64,000 nucleotides of DNA, taken from Cochlodiniinecator piscidefendens. GTDB taxonomy: Bacteria; Pseudomonadota; Alphaproteobacteria; Rhodobacterales; Rhodobacteraceae. A model generated the notes under the pieces. It ran no database searches. It was not told where the DNA came from and saw nothing but the letters and a program-made list of their open reading frames with translations. Made by a program: the position numbers and the translations under genes. Below, piece after piece: positions 25,294 to 34,757 of the stretch. Within the stretch, counting starts at the first letter, position 1. Each line of letters starts with the position of its first letter. The stretch is from positions 124,001 through 188,000 of the forward strand of contig NZ_JAAOIE010000003.1 of assembly GCF_011326755.1 (NCBI RefSeq). Reading direction: 5' to 3'.

Positions 25294-28064
25294 CCAATAT
25301 TCGTTTCACACTTGATGGAAAAGAAGTCGAAGCGCGCGAGGGCGAATCCATTTGGGAAGTCGCTAACGGGCGTGGACTGATTATTCCGCATCTCTGCCAT
25401 AAGCCACAGCCGGGGTATCGTCCTGACGGAAACTGTCGTGCGTGTATGGTCGAAATCGAAGGCGAACGGACGCTGGCGGCTTCGTGTATTCGAACCCCAT
25501 CAGAAGGCATGGTTGTTGTCACCGATTCAGTTCGGGCCAAAACAGCGCGTAAAATGGTTGTCGAAATGTTGGTTGCGGATCAGCCTGCCAAAGAAGAAGC
25601 GCACGACAAATCTTCCCACCTTTGGGATATGGCCGAGCTTAGCGGCGTCGAAGAAAGCCGTTTTCCAAAGTTGGAAGACGGTCATATTCCGCTGCTCGAT
25701 GACAGCCATGTTGCAATGAGCGTCAATCTTGATGCGTGCATCCAGTGTGGTCTTTGTGTACGCGCCTGTCGCGAAGTTCAGGTAAACGATGTGATCGGCA
25801 TGGCTGGCCGTGGTCACAACGCTTATCCAACATTTGATATGGCCGACCCAATGGGAGCGTCATCTTGTGTGGCTTGTGGCGAATGCGTGCAAGCATGCCC
25901 AACTGGTGCTTTGATGCCATCAACTGTGGTGAATGAAGATCAGGTTGGTGACAGTGCTGATTTTGATAGCGTAACCGAAAGCGTCTGCCCGTTCTGCGGT
26001 GTTGGCTGTAAGGTTTCGCTGAAGGTCAAAGATGGCAAAGTGAAATACGTTGAGGGGATCAACGGTCCTGCGAATGAGGGACGCCTCTGTGTGAAGGGCC
26101 GCTTTGGCTTTGATTACATTCATCACCCCCACCGTCTGACGACACCGCTGATCCGTCGCGACGATGCGCCTGCCAAAGGTTTGAATGTCGATCCCGGCGA
26201 TTTGTCCACGCATTTCCGCGAAGCGACATGGGAAGAGGCGATGGACCTTGCTGGAACCAGTTTGAAAAAACTGCGCGAAGATCATGGTGGTCGTTCAGTT
26301 GCTGGCTTTGGTTCTGCGAAATGCACAAACGAAGAAGCGTATTTGTTCCAGAAGTTCATCCGCCAAGGCTTCAAACATAATAACGTCGACCACTGTACAC
26401 GCCTGTGCCACGCTTCTTCTGTTGCGGCACTGATCGAAAACGTTGGGTCTGGTGCAGTTACTGCGACATTCAATGAAATTGAAAACGCAGATGTGGCGAT
26501 CATGATCGGGTGTAACCCGGTTGAAAACCACCCCGTCGCTGCGACATATTTCAAACAGTTCACCAAACGCGGTGGCAAAATGATCGTGATGGACCCTCGT
26601 GGTGTTGGTCTGCGCCGGTTCTCAGATGAAATGTTGCAGTTCCGTCCTGGTGCTGACGTTTCAATGCTGAACGCGATTATGCACGTGATCGTCGAAGAAG
26701 AGCTTTACGATCAAGAGTATATCACGAAGTACACCGAAAATTGGGAAGCGGAAAAAGAGCATCTGAAAGCGTTCTCGCCTGAGGCAATGTCTGAAATCTG
26801 CGGTATTGAACCTGAGCAATTGCGCCGCGTTGCGCGCACCTTTGCCAATGCCAAAGCGGGTATGATTTTCTGGGGCATGGGTGTGTCACAGCACATTCAC
26901 GGTACTGACAATTCGCGCTGCCTGATTTCACTGGCGTTGATGACAGGTAACGTTGGTAAACCCGGCGCTGGTCTGCACCCATTGCGTGGTCAGAACAACG
27001 TGCAGGGCGCGTCTGATGCTGGCCTGATTCCAATGTTCTTACCTGATTATCAATCCGTAACCGACGATGGTATTCGCAAAACGTTTACTGATGTTTGGGA
27101 TGCTGATGATTTCAGCAATGAAAAAGGCCTGACTGTTACCGAAATCGTTGATCAGGTTTACGCAGGTAACATTAAAGGGATGTACATTCAGGGTGAAAAC
27201 CCTGCGATGTCAGACCCGGATGCTGACCACGCGCGCGATGCATTTGCTAAGTTGGACCTGATGATCGTTCAGGATATCTTCCTGACGGAAACGGCCAATT
27301 TCGCCGATATTATTTTACCGGCATCTGCGCTTTATGAAAAGAACGGTACGGTGTCCAACACCAACCGTCAGGTGCAACGTGTTCGCCCGGCAGTTACCCC
27401 TCCGGGTGATGCGCGTGAAGACTGGAAAATCACGGTTGAGCTGGCACAGCGTATTGGTCTCAATTGGGATTATTCAGATGTGTCGCAGGTTTTCGCTGAG
27501 ATGAAACTCAACATGAAATCGTTGAACAACATCACATGGGATCGTCTGAAAACAGAAACCATCACGTATCCGTCTTTGACGCCGACTGACCCTGGTCAGG
27601 CTATTGTGTTTGGAGATGGATTCCCACGCGAAGAGGGCCGCGCTAAATTTACACCTGCTAGCGTGATTGCACCTGATGAGGCACCGGATGCGGAATATCC
27701 GATGATCATGACCACAGGTCGCCAGTTGGAACACTGGCATACTGGTTCAATGACGCGGCGTTCACTGGTGTTGGATGCAGTTGAACCAGAAGCAAACTGT
27801 TCTCTTCACCCTAAAACATTGCGTGCAATGGGCGTTGAGCCGGGTGAAATGATCCGCCTGACAACGCGCCGCGGGAGCATCGAAATCATGGCACGTGCGG
27901 ATCGCGCAATTGCTGAGGATATGGTGTTTGTTCCGTTTGCGTATGTTGAGGCTGCTGCGAATATTTTGACGAACTCTGCGGTAGACCCATATGGAAAAAT
28001 CCCAGAATTTAAGTTTTCTGCAGTACGCGTTGAAAAAGCACAAAGCCAGATAGCGGCGGAATAA
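25290..28064 (+). CDS. Formate dehydrogenase alpha (catalytic) subunit, cysteine type
   Basis: 924 aa. Domains in order: 2Fe-2S ferredoxin-like (1-80; CHKPQPGYRPDGNCRAC), two 4Fe-4S sites (CIQCGLCVRAC and CVACGECVQACPTG, about 150-210), a 4Fe-4S molybdopterin site (CPFCGVGC), then the Mo/W-bis-MGD domain with HCTRLCHASS, where the metal-ligand Cys is encoded by TGC, not a selenocysteine TGA. The C-terminal MGD-binding domain has RQLEHWHTGSMTRR. The His-Cys3 cluster of NuoG-type proteins is missing between the 2Fe-2S and 4Fe-4S domains. It probably oxidises formate to CO2, but no beta/gamma (FdsB/FdsG) or fdhD genes are adjacent, so its electron acceptor is unknown. Confidence 0.92.
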   Translation: MTNIRFTLDGKEVEAREGESIWEVANGRGLIIPHLCHKPQPGYRPDGNCRACMVEIEGERTLAASCIRTPSEGMVVVTDSVRAKTARKMVVEMLVADQPAKEEAHDKSSHLWDMAELSGVEESRFPKLEDGHIPLLDDSHVAMSVNLDACIQCGLCVRACREVQVNDVIGMAGRGHNAYPTFDMADPMGASSCVACGECVQACPTGALMPSTVVNEDQVGDSADFDSVTESVCPFCGVGCKVSLKVKDGKVKYVEGINGPANEGRLCVKGRFGFDYIHHPHRLTTPLIRRDDAPAKGLNVDPGDLSTHFREATWEEAMDLAGTSLKKLREDHGGRSVAGFGSAKCTNEEAYLFQKFIRQGFKHNNVDHCTRLCHASSVAALIENVGSGAVTATFNEIENADVAIMIGCNPVENHPVAATYFKQFTKRGGKMIVMDPRGVGLRRFSDEMLQFRPGADVSMLNAIMHVIVEEELYDQEYITKYTENWEAEKEHLKAFSPEAMSEICGIEPEQLRRVARTFANAKAGMIFWGMGVSQHIHGTDNSRCLISLALMTGNVGKPGAGLHPLRGQNNVQGASDAGLIPMFLPDYQSVTDDGIRKTFTDVWDADDFSNEKGLTVTEIVDQVYAGNIKGMYIQGENPAMSDPDADHARDAFAKLDLMIVQDIFLTETANFADIILPASALYEKNGTVSNTNRQVQRVRPAVTPPGDAREDWKITVELAQRIGLNWDYSDVSQVFAEMKLNMKSLNNITWDRLKTETITYPSLTPTDPGQAIVFGDGFPREEGRAKFTPASVIAPDEAPDAEYPMIMTTGRQLEHWHTGSMTRRSLVLDAVEPEANCSLHPKTLRAMGVEPGEMIRLTTRRGSIEIMARADRAIAEDMVFVPFAYVEAAANILTNSAVDPYGKIPEFKFSAVRVEKAQSQIAAE

Positions 28065-28072
28065 AGCTGCAT

Positions 28073-28697
28073 TTAAGCTTGAGAAAAAGGGGCCTTACAG
28101 GCCCCTTTTTTGTGGCGGAAAGCTAGCCGAAGCAGAGTTTTAATCGTTTGGCTGCATAATCTGGTAGCCATTGTTGTCGAAGCCTTAAACCCTTGGCGCT
28201 CATATAAGCCGCGTGCCCGCGGGTTGATATCAATGACATCCAGCCGGACACTGCTATAATGCAATTGGGCGGCTTTTTCTTTCATGGCTGATAGTAGGGC
28301 GGTTCCTATACCCATATCTCTGGCTTTCGGCGAAACGAATATTCCATCCATAAGCAGGATATCAGGGTCCAGTGGGCGTTCTAATACGGACAAAACCATG
28401 CCGGGCCAAAACCCGCCAAACCAGCCGTAACTGTTACACAGTTCGTCTAGACCGCCGCCGATAAGGCTACCGGCACCAGTTTTATCCAGCTACGCCAATG
28501 AGTTCACCATTGGCTGCAAAGGCGCAAATCGCATGATTTGGATTCGCTACTTCGGTTAAATAGTTTAAAGCTTTGTCCTCTGGCTTCATAATAAGGCCGA
28601 GTTTGTTTTCAAAGGTTGCCCAAAATAATTGCGCAACGTTTGATGCATCTTCAGTTACAAAGCCGTGTCTTAGAGAAAAATGTGTGTCGTCCCGCAT
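28073..28697 (-). pseudogene. Frameshifted GNAT acetyltransferase
   Basis: The gene is split into two frames. The 5' part starts at ATG 28697 (AAGGGAAACGG before it) and ends at TAA 28482 after GELIGVAG. If reading shifts by one base there, it continues directly with DKTGAGSLIGGG, then LCNSYGWFGGFWPGMVL and the acetyl-CoA-binding core VSPKARDMGIGTALLSAM and LYERQGF, a normal GNAT order. The 3' end also looks altered, because the last 13 codons run through the terminator hairpin of the formate dehydrogenase gene. A sequencing error at the TAA site cannot be excluded. Confidence 0.75.
28084..28111. terminator. Intrinsic terminator after the formate dehydrogenase gene
   Basis: Stem AAAAAGGGGCC (28084-28094) and GGCCCCTTTTTT (28100-28111) with loop TTACA. 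A and T tracts on both sides make it bidirectional; it overlaps the 3' end of the broken GNAT gene. Confidence 0.85.
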
Positions 28698-28759
28698 CCG
28701 TTTCCCTTGAGTTGAATAACAGGTAGGTGCAGGAATAAACGTCCACAAGTGGCGGCTGT

Positions 28760-29026
28760 TTAGGTGAACTCAGATCGCGAATTTTGCGACACCATTTTTT
28801 CTGCGCGATACCCTTTGCGACTGTTGCGGCGCAAAAGCGTATCGGCTGCCGATGCAGCCTCGCGTAAGTTGCCAAATAGATCAATTTTTTGGGATCCGTT
28901 GCGACCGACAAACCCCCATTCGCGTACGAGGGAGTATTCATTAAATAGATTGGCGCAGATTTCGATACGGTAAAACCGGTGAGATGCACCATTTTTGGGT
29001 GTAGAAAACAAAAGGCAGCTGATCAT
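28760..29026 (-). CDS. Stand-alone WGR domain protein
   Basis: 88 aa. Residues 15-75 match the WGR domain: RFYRIEICANLFNEYSLVREWG, with the signature Trp-Gly at WGFVGR, followed by a helix with EAASAADTLLRRN. WGR domains occur in PARPs and MolR-type regulators and bind nucleic acid in PARPs; as a single-domain bacterial protein the function is unknown. Start ATG at 29026 has TTGGGGAT upstream. It precedes the broken GNAT gene on the same strand. Confidence 0.75.
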   Translation of the reverse strand: MISCLLFSTPKNGASHRFYRIEICANLFNEYSLVREWGFVGRNGSQKIDLFGNLREAASAADTLLRRNSRKGYRAEKMVSQNSRSEFT

Positions 29027-29125
29027 ATCATCCCCAAGGTAGCGTCACGGGCAGCTGTGACAGACACTTATAACACGAATCTAACGACTACCGATTCGCA
29101 CATCAAGAGAGAACCTCGAAACAGG

Positions 29126-29839
29126 TTATTGAGGAGGTGTTGACCAGTTCACGTCCCCCAGGAAAATATACCCTGCGCCGTAAATCGTTTTGATTAATCG
29201 GGGGTTTTTAGGATCTTCGCCGAGCTTTGTGCGCAAGCGAGAAATGCGAACATCCATTGCCCTATCGAAACTTTCGCCAGCAGCCCCCCCCAAAGTTTCC
29301 TGCATCTGTGCACGCGAAATAAGTCGCTTTGGCGCATCTAAAAACAAACGAAGCACTTCACCCTCAGCGTGGCTAAACGGTGTTTCGCAACCCTGAGTAT
29401 CAATCAAAACATATCGATCAAAATGGGCTTGCCAGCCCTCAAAGTTGGCGACTGATGCAGGTTGTGTTGTGTCCCGGTTGCTGCGCAGTCGGACGCGAAC
29501 TCGTGCCACTACTTCGGCGGGATCAAATGGTTTTATGATGTAGTCATCTGCGCCAAGTTCTAACCCGGTTACACGGTCCTGAACTTGGGCGCGGCCAGAA
29601 ATGATAATGATGGCGGCACCGCTTTCCAATGCCAATCGATGTACCAAAGCAAGCCCATCCTTATCTGGCAGGCCGAGATCAACCAGGCAAACATCGGGTG
29701 CGGTTGAATTTAAGGCCGCCTCAAATTCGGTGGCGCGCCCAAATGTGGCTGTTCTAAATCCTGCTTCTTCCAATGCGTCAGATAGCATTTTTCGAATTTC
29801 GGGTTCATCATCTAGAATGGCAACCATAGGTGCGATCAT
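29126..29839 (-). CDS. OmpR-type response regulator
   Basis: 237 aa. N-terminal receiver domain with acidic pair DDEP at 10-13, phospho-acceptor Asp54 in CLVDLGLPDKDG, and conserved Lys in DYIIKPFDP. The C-terminal winged helix (about 135-230) ends in MDVRISRLRTKLGED and IKTIYGAGYIF, typical of OmpR/PhoB. Its ATGA start overlaps the stop of the hybrid kinase gene, which marks them as a cognate pair. Confidence 0.93.
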   Translation of the reverse strand: MIAPMVAILDDEPEIRKMLSDALEEAGFRTATFGRATEFEAALNSTAPDVCLVDLGLPDKDGLALVHRLALESGAAIIIISGRAQVQDRVTGLELGADDYIIKPFDPAEVVARVRVRLRSNRDTTQPASVANFEGWQAHFDRYVLIDTQGCETPFSHAEGEVLRLFLDAPKRLISRAQMQETLGGAAGESFDRAMDVRISRLRTKLGEDPKNPRLIKTIYGAGYIFLGDVNWSTPPQ

Positions 29840-31758
29840 GGGGCAGGCTCCATTGATAGAAAGGCCGCAAGTTCGGCTTTAGTAAAGGGTTTACTGAGTA
29901 GCGGATATTGTTTTGCGGCGCTGTCACGTTCCGGATGGCCCGGAGGGTAAGATGTCATGAGGCGTGCCGGGGGCGTTAACCCTTTTTCTGCTAAGTGATG
30001 CAACATGTCGAGCCCCGTCTTTTCGCCAGCGAGGGAAATATCCGATAAGATTAAATCAATTCCAGAGACCTCGGCCAGAGTTTCGCCTTCTTCAGCGGTG
30101 GCGGCTTCTATGACGCTGTGTCCCAATTCAACCAACATTTCGCGCACTGTCGTTCTGATATCTGGTGTATCTTCGACCAGCAATATCATACGAGGCGTAT
30201 TGTTGTGGTCTGCCAGTTTGAGGGGCAATCGAACTCGAACCAGAGCGCCAGTTGCGGTATTGGTCATCTTTATCTGCCCTCCAGCAGATTTGGTCATATC
30301 GTAGACCATGGAAAGCCCAAGGCCAGAACCATCATCGCCCTTTGTTGTAAAAAAGGGGTCCATCGCGTGTTTTAGGGCCTTATCACTAAAGCCGGGACCG
30401 GTATCTGTAACAGTGATGTCGAGCCAAGTATCGCGAATTGGGGTTGCGGTTAATGTAATCGTCCCCGAATTTTCGCCGATGGCTGCGCGCGCATTTATAA
30501 GAAGGTTCAGTAGTGAATCTTGTAGAAACCCAGTATCAAGGTACAAGGGGTTTTCAAATCCAGATTGAAGTGTCACCAGTTCAATTGTGTCGGGTAGGTT
30601 CGAACGTGCCAGCATCGATATTTCGTTTAGGAATTGTGGTATCTCAACGGATGTGGGCCTTGCCTCTCGGTGGTGCGACATCTGCCCCAGTCGATTTAAT
30701 ATCGTGCCTCCGCGTCGCGCGGCTGACTGGGTCGCGTCGATTAGTTCCTTGGCGTCCTCCGGAAGTGACATCCGCGACAGGCGGCTTTGCGTGCCTAAGA
30801 TGATTGTAAGCAAGTTCGCAAAATCATGTGCTAGCCCCGAGGTTAGTTTGGCTGCCAATTCGCGTTTATGTGTCTGGATCAATGCAGCTCTTGCTTGGGC
30901 CTCTTCGGTTACATCCATCGAAAGGATGTATACGCCTTCTATAGGTCCGTTACGCCGATCAGGTGTGAAGGCAACGCGAATGCGCCGACTGGATTCATCG
31001 TGAGTAAATTCAAAAACACTTGGTGTGCCTACATATGCGTTTTTCAAATAGGGGGTGATGTTTTCGTAGGCTTGATCGCCAAGTGCTTCTGAAATGTGTA
31101 AATCTAAAATGTTGCTCGGACGACCCGGCATGACAGAACTCAAGCGTCTGTTAGAAAATGTGTAATAGCCGCTTAAATCGACATGTGCGATATGGGCTGG
31201 CATCATTTCGGTTGTCATTCGGGTGCGGGCTTCCATATCAACGAGTTGGCGTTTTGTTTCTTCTAACGCGTTGATCGTCGCAGCCAGTTCGCGATTGGTT
31301 TGTGACAGTCGTTCTGCATGGGTCAATACCTGATCTGAAAGCTCCTCTGAGCGGGCCCGTAGCAGTTTTTCCTGTGATTTTGATTCTGTGATATCAGTGT
31401 AAACGGCAACCCAACCACCCTGCGGGAGTGGGTTTCCTTCGATGGAGATCATGCGTCCGTTTGGGCGTTCTCGTTCCACATAATGCGGCTCGAAAGCCAA
31501 TGCCTGGTTCACGCGCGCGGTGACGAACCCTTCTGTGTCATCGATGTCGCCATACTCTCCGCGCTCAACTAAAAAGCGAATTGTGTCGGAAAACCGTGCG
31601 CCGACGTTTCCGAGGTTTGCGGGTAAATCGAACATTTCTTGGAAACGTTGATTGGAAACCGCTAACCGTAGATCGGAGTCATAAATCGATAAGGCTTGCT
31701 GAATGAGATTCAAACCTGATTGGGTAAGAGATGATTTTCTTGGGTTTTCCAGCGCCAT
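29836..31758 (-). CDS. PAS-domain hybrid sensor histidine kinase / receiver protein
   Basis: 640 aa from the ATG at 31758, chosen for AAGGAG 5 nt upstream. Order: a PAS_7-type domain (about 15-125), coiled coil (about 128-185), second PAS (about 190-285), dimerisation domain with phospho-His in GLAHDFANLLT (about His311), HATPase with LLINARAAIGE, DTGPGFSD and GDDGSGLGLSM, and a C-terminal receiver (about 525-640) with MILLVEDTPDIR and LILSDISLAGEK. No transmembrane segments, so it senses a cytoplasmic signal. It is divergent from the acyl-CoA ligase / Liv operon (198-bp gap), which it may control; this is inference. Confidence 0.92.
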   Translation of the reverse strand: MALENPRKSSLTQSGLNLIQQALSIYDSDLRLAVSNQRFQEMFDLPANLGNVGARFSDTIRFLVERGEYGDIDDTEGFVTARVNQALAFEPHYVERERPNGRMISIEGNPLPQGGWVAVYTDITESKSQEKLLRARSEELSDQVLTHAERLSQTNRELAATINALEETKRQLVDMEARTRMTTEMMPAHIAHVDLSGYYTFSNRRLSSVMPGRPSNILDLHISEALGDQAYENITPYLKNAYVGTPSVFEFTHDESSRRIRVAFTPDRRNGPIEGVYILSMDVTEEAQARAALIQTHKRELAAKLTSGLAHDFANLLTIILGTQSRLSRMSLPEDAKELIDATQSAARRGGTILNRLGQMSHHREARPTSVEIPQFLNEISMLARSNLPDTIELVTLQSGFENPLYLDTGFLQDSLLNLLINARAAIGENSGTITLTATPIRDTWLDITVTDTGPGFSDKALKHAMDPFFTTKGDDGSGLGLSMVYDMTKSAGGQIKMTNTATGALVRVRLPLKLADHNNTPRMILLVEDTPDIRTTVREMLVELGHSVIEAATAEEGETLAEVSGIDLILSDISLAGEKTGLDMLHHLAEKGLTPPARLMTSYPPGHPERDSAAKQYPLLSKPFTKAELAAFLSMEPAP

Positions 31759-31955
31759 TTCTCTCTCCTTCGCCCCACGGCTAACACTCAAGCCATTGAG
31801 GGAAAAGCCCCTGAGACAACTTGTTACAATTTGTTAGGATTGGGAAAAAATCAGGAAACCTTTGACCGCGAGAGTTTCCCAAGCAACCTTGGGGCGAAAA
31901 GAATCGACCTGTGTGGCTGTTAGTTGCCGGTGGGCAGCTTCTGGGAGGATAACAC

Positions 31956-33926
31956 GTGACACAAAAGTCATCGACACGCGGTGAGCTAAATTCGATACCA
32001 AAACTCTTGGCGCGCAATGCTGTCGAGTTTGGGTCTGCTCCTGCATATCGCGAAAAAGAATACGGTATTTGGCAAAGCTGGAGCTGGTCTGAGGCCGCTG
32101 AGGAAATTCAATCCATGGCGTTGGGGTTTCTCGCGCTTGGAATGGAAAAGGGGGATTTCGTTGCGATCATTGGTCGTAACCGGCCGGCGCATTACTGGGC
32201 GATGGTTGCAGCTCAGAAGGTCGGTGCGATACCTGTACCGTTGTATCAGGACGCCGTCGCTGATGAAATGGCTTATGTCCTAGATCATTGCGGAGCGCGC
32301 TTTGTGGTGTGCGGTGATCAAGAACAAGTCGACAAGGTCATTGAAGTGCAAGATCGTGTTTCGTGCATCGAACACCTTATGTATCACGATAACCGCGGTA
32401 TGCGTAAATATGATCACAGCCGAATGAACGCATTGGCTGACGTCCAAGCCGAAGGACGTGCAGCACATCATCGGTTCGAAGAAGAACTAAGCACCCGCGA
32501 AGCTGCGCAAGGCTGGGATGACACTTGTGTCATGCTCTACACCTCAGGAACAACGGGGCGGCCCAAAGGCGTGGTGTTGTCTAACCGCAATATTGTGGTC
32601 ACTGCACAAAACTCATCTGATTTTGACAATTTGCGCAGTGACGAAGAAATCTTGGCCTACCTACCTATGGCATGGGTTGGTGATTTTATCTTTTCGCTTG
32701 GGCAGGCGTATTGGAATGGTTTCTGCGTCAACTGTCCTGAAAGCCCCGAAACGATGATGACGGACTTAAAAGAAATTGCGCCGTCTTATTATTTCGCTCC
32801 GCCGCGTATTTTTGAAACACAATTGACTCAGGTGATGATCCGGATGGAGGACGCGGGCCAGTTTAAACAAAAGATGTTTAAATATTTCATGGATCATGCA
32901 CGAAACGTCGGGCCAAAGATTTTAGACGGCGAAAGCGTGTCTGGTTTGGATCGCCTGAAATATAAGTTAGGTGAGCTTTGTACCTACGGACCATTGAAGA
33001 ACTCTATGGGATTTTCGAAAGTGCGCGTCGGTTACACAGCTGGCGAAGCAATCGGTCCAGAGCTTTTTGATTTTTACCGCTCGCTTGGGATTAATCTAAA
33101 GCAACTATATGGCCAGACCGAAGCGGGCGTGTTCATTGCTCAGCAGCCGGATGGCGAAGTGCGCTCTGATACAGTTGGAGTACCGAGCCCGGGGGTTGAG
33201 ATCAAAATCGCCGACAACGGCGAAATTTTCTACCGTAGTCCTGGCGCATTTGTTGAGTATTACAAAAACCCAGAAAGTACCGCGGATACCAAAGATGCAG
33301 AAGGTTGGGTCGCGACAGGGGATGCTGGGTTTTTCGAAGAAAACTCTGGCCATTTACGTATAATCGATCGTGCCAAAGACGTGGGCCAAATGGCAAGCGG
33401 CAGTCTGTTTGCCCCTAAGTATGTTGAGAATAAGCTAAAGTTCTACCCCAACATTCTAGAAGCTGTGGTGTTTGGAAATGGGCGGGACATGTGTACCGCA
33501 TTTATCAATATTGATCTGACGGCTGTTGGGAACTGGGCCGAACGAAACAACATTGCTTATGCTTCTTATCAGGAACTCGCGGGCCATCCTGAGGTCTATT
33601 CAACGATCCAAAGTCACGTCGAAGAGGTCAATAAATCTGTTGCCGAAGATCCGATGTTGTCTGGCTGTCAGATACATCGGTTTCTCATCTTACACAAAGA
33701 ACTTGATGCAGATGATGGGGAAATGACACGGACAAGAAAAGTGCGCCGAAAAATCGTAGAGGAAAAATTCTCTGATCTATTGGTAGGGCTCTATGACGGT
33801 TCAAAAACCATCTACACAGAAACCGAAGTCACCTACGAAGATGGTCGCAAAGGCGCAATTTCTGCAACGCTTGAGTTGCGCGATGCAGCGGTGAAACAAG
33901 TTTCTCCTAAAATGGCAGCAGAATGA
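31956..33926 (+). CDS. AMP-forming long-chain-type acyl-CoA synthetase
   Basis: 656 aa, GTG start with GGGAGGATAACAC before it. The ATP-binding P-loop reads VMLYTSGTTGRPKGVVLSN (residues about 190-208); QLYGQTEAG and GWVATGDAGFFEE carry the adenylation and hinge motifs. The closest relatives are the FAA1-like synthetases encoded next to Liv-type transporters in alphaproteobacteria. It overlaps the next ABC ATPase by four bases, so acid activation and uptake are coupled. Substrate unknown; probably a hydrophobic or aromatic carboxylic acid. Confidence 0.9.
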   Translation: MTQKSSTRGELNSIPKLLARNAVEFGSAPAYREKEYGIWQSWSWSEAAEEIQSMALGFLALGMEKGDFVAIIGRNRPAHYWAMVAAQKVGAIPVPLYQDAVADEMAYVLDHCGARFVVCGDQEQVDKVIEVQDRVSCIEHLMYHDNRGMRKYDHSRMNALADVQAEGRAAHHRFEEELSTREAAQGWDDTCVMLYTSGTTGRPKGVVLSNRNIVVTAQNSSDFDNLRSDEEILAYLPMAWVGDFIFSLGQAYWNGFCVNCPESPETMMTDLKEIAPSYYFAPPRIFETQLTQVMIRMEDAGQFKQKMFKYFMDHARNVGPKILDGESVSGLDRLKYKLGELCTYGPLKNSMGFSKVRVGYTAGEAIGPELFDFYRSLGINLKQLYGQTEAGVFIAQQPDGEVRSDTVGVPSPGVEIKIADNGEIFYRSPGAFVEYYKNPESTADTKDAEGWVATGDAGFFEENSGHLRIIDRAKDVGQMASGSLFAPKYVENKLKFYPNILEAVVFGNGRDMCTAFINIDLTAVGNWAERNNIAYASYQELAGHPEVYSTIQSHVEEVNKSVAEDPMLSGCQIHRFLILHKELDADDGEMTRTRKVRRKIVEEKFSDLLVGLYDGSKTIYTETEVTYEDGRKGAISATLELRDAAVKQVSPKMAAE

Positions 33927-34744
33927 TGAATGATATGACCCACGATGGATATGTCACCGAAGACGGCCGCCAAATTGGTGGGGTGATGATGGAAATGAAA
34001 AACATCACTTTGCGGTTTGGTGGTGTTGTAGCGATCAAAGATATTTCCTTTGATATTCGCGAAGGTGAAATTCGCGCGATTATTGGCCCAAACGGGGCAG
34101 GTAAATCGTCAATGCTGAATGTGATCAGTGGGTTTTACACCCCGTCTGAAGGCGAAGTTTGGTATCAAGGGGCAACTCGCCCGATGATGAAACCTTATGA
34201 AATCGCGCGCCAAGGCGTTGCGCGTACTTTCCAGAATATCGCGTTGTTCGAAGGGATGACCGTACTGGACAACGTTATGACGGGTCGGTTGACAAAGATG
34301 AAATCCGGACTGCTCAGCCAAGCGATGTGGTGGGGCAAAGCCCAAGCCGAAGAAATCGTTAATCGAGAGCAAGTCGAAAAGGTTATCGACTTTTTGGAAA
34401 TTCAAAACATTAGAAAAACACCGGTAGGGCGTTTGCCGTATGGCCTAAAGAAACGTGTTGAATTGGCACGAGCTTTGGCGGCTGAACCGAAGCTTTTGTT
34501 GTTGGATGAACCCATGGCAGGAATGAATGTCGAGGAAAAAGAAGACATGTCGCGCTTCATCCTTGATGTGAATGATGAATTTGGCACCACCATCGCGCTG
34601 ATCGAACACGACATGGGCGTTGTCATGGATCTTTCTGACCGTGTGGTTGTGATGGATTACGGCAAAAAAATTGGCGACGGCACACCGGAAGAGGTGCGCA
34701 ACAACCAAGATGTAATTGATGCCTACCTTGGCGTAGCGCATTAA
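33923..34744 (+). CDS. Branched-chain-type ABC transporter ATPase (LivG-like)
   Basis: 273 aa. Walker A GPNGAGKSS, Q-loop region TFQNIALFEGMTVLDNV (the LivG-type Q-loop), signature-like GRLPYGLKKRVELARAL, Walker B LLLLDEPMAGMN and H-loop IEHDMG. The C-terminal GVAH end is typical of LivG. A 20-residue N-terminal extension precedes the ATPase core. First of two ATPases in the operon; the LivF-like partner is at 38224. Confidence 0.93.
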   Translation: MMNDMTHDGYVTEDGRQIGGVMMEMKNITLRFGGVVAIKDISFDIREGEIRAIIGPNGAGKSSMLNVISGFYTPSEGEVWYQGATRPMMKPYEIARQGVARTFQNIALFEGMTVLDNVMTGRLTKMKSGLLSQAMWWGKAQAEEIVNREQVEKVIDFLEIQNIRKTPVGRLPYGLKKRVELARALAAEPKLLLLDEPMAGMNVEEKEDMSRFILDVNDEFGTTIALIEHDMGVVMDLSDRVVVMDYGKKIGDGTPEEVRNNQDVIDAYLGVAH

Positions 34745-34757
34745 GCGGGGGAAAGAA

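Noticed and set aside
26395-26440. Selenocysteine site in the formate dehydrogenase
   Set aside because: The active-site codon is TGC (Cys); no in-frame TGA occurs in the gene.
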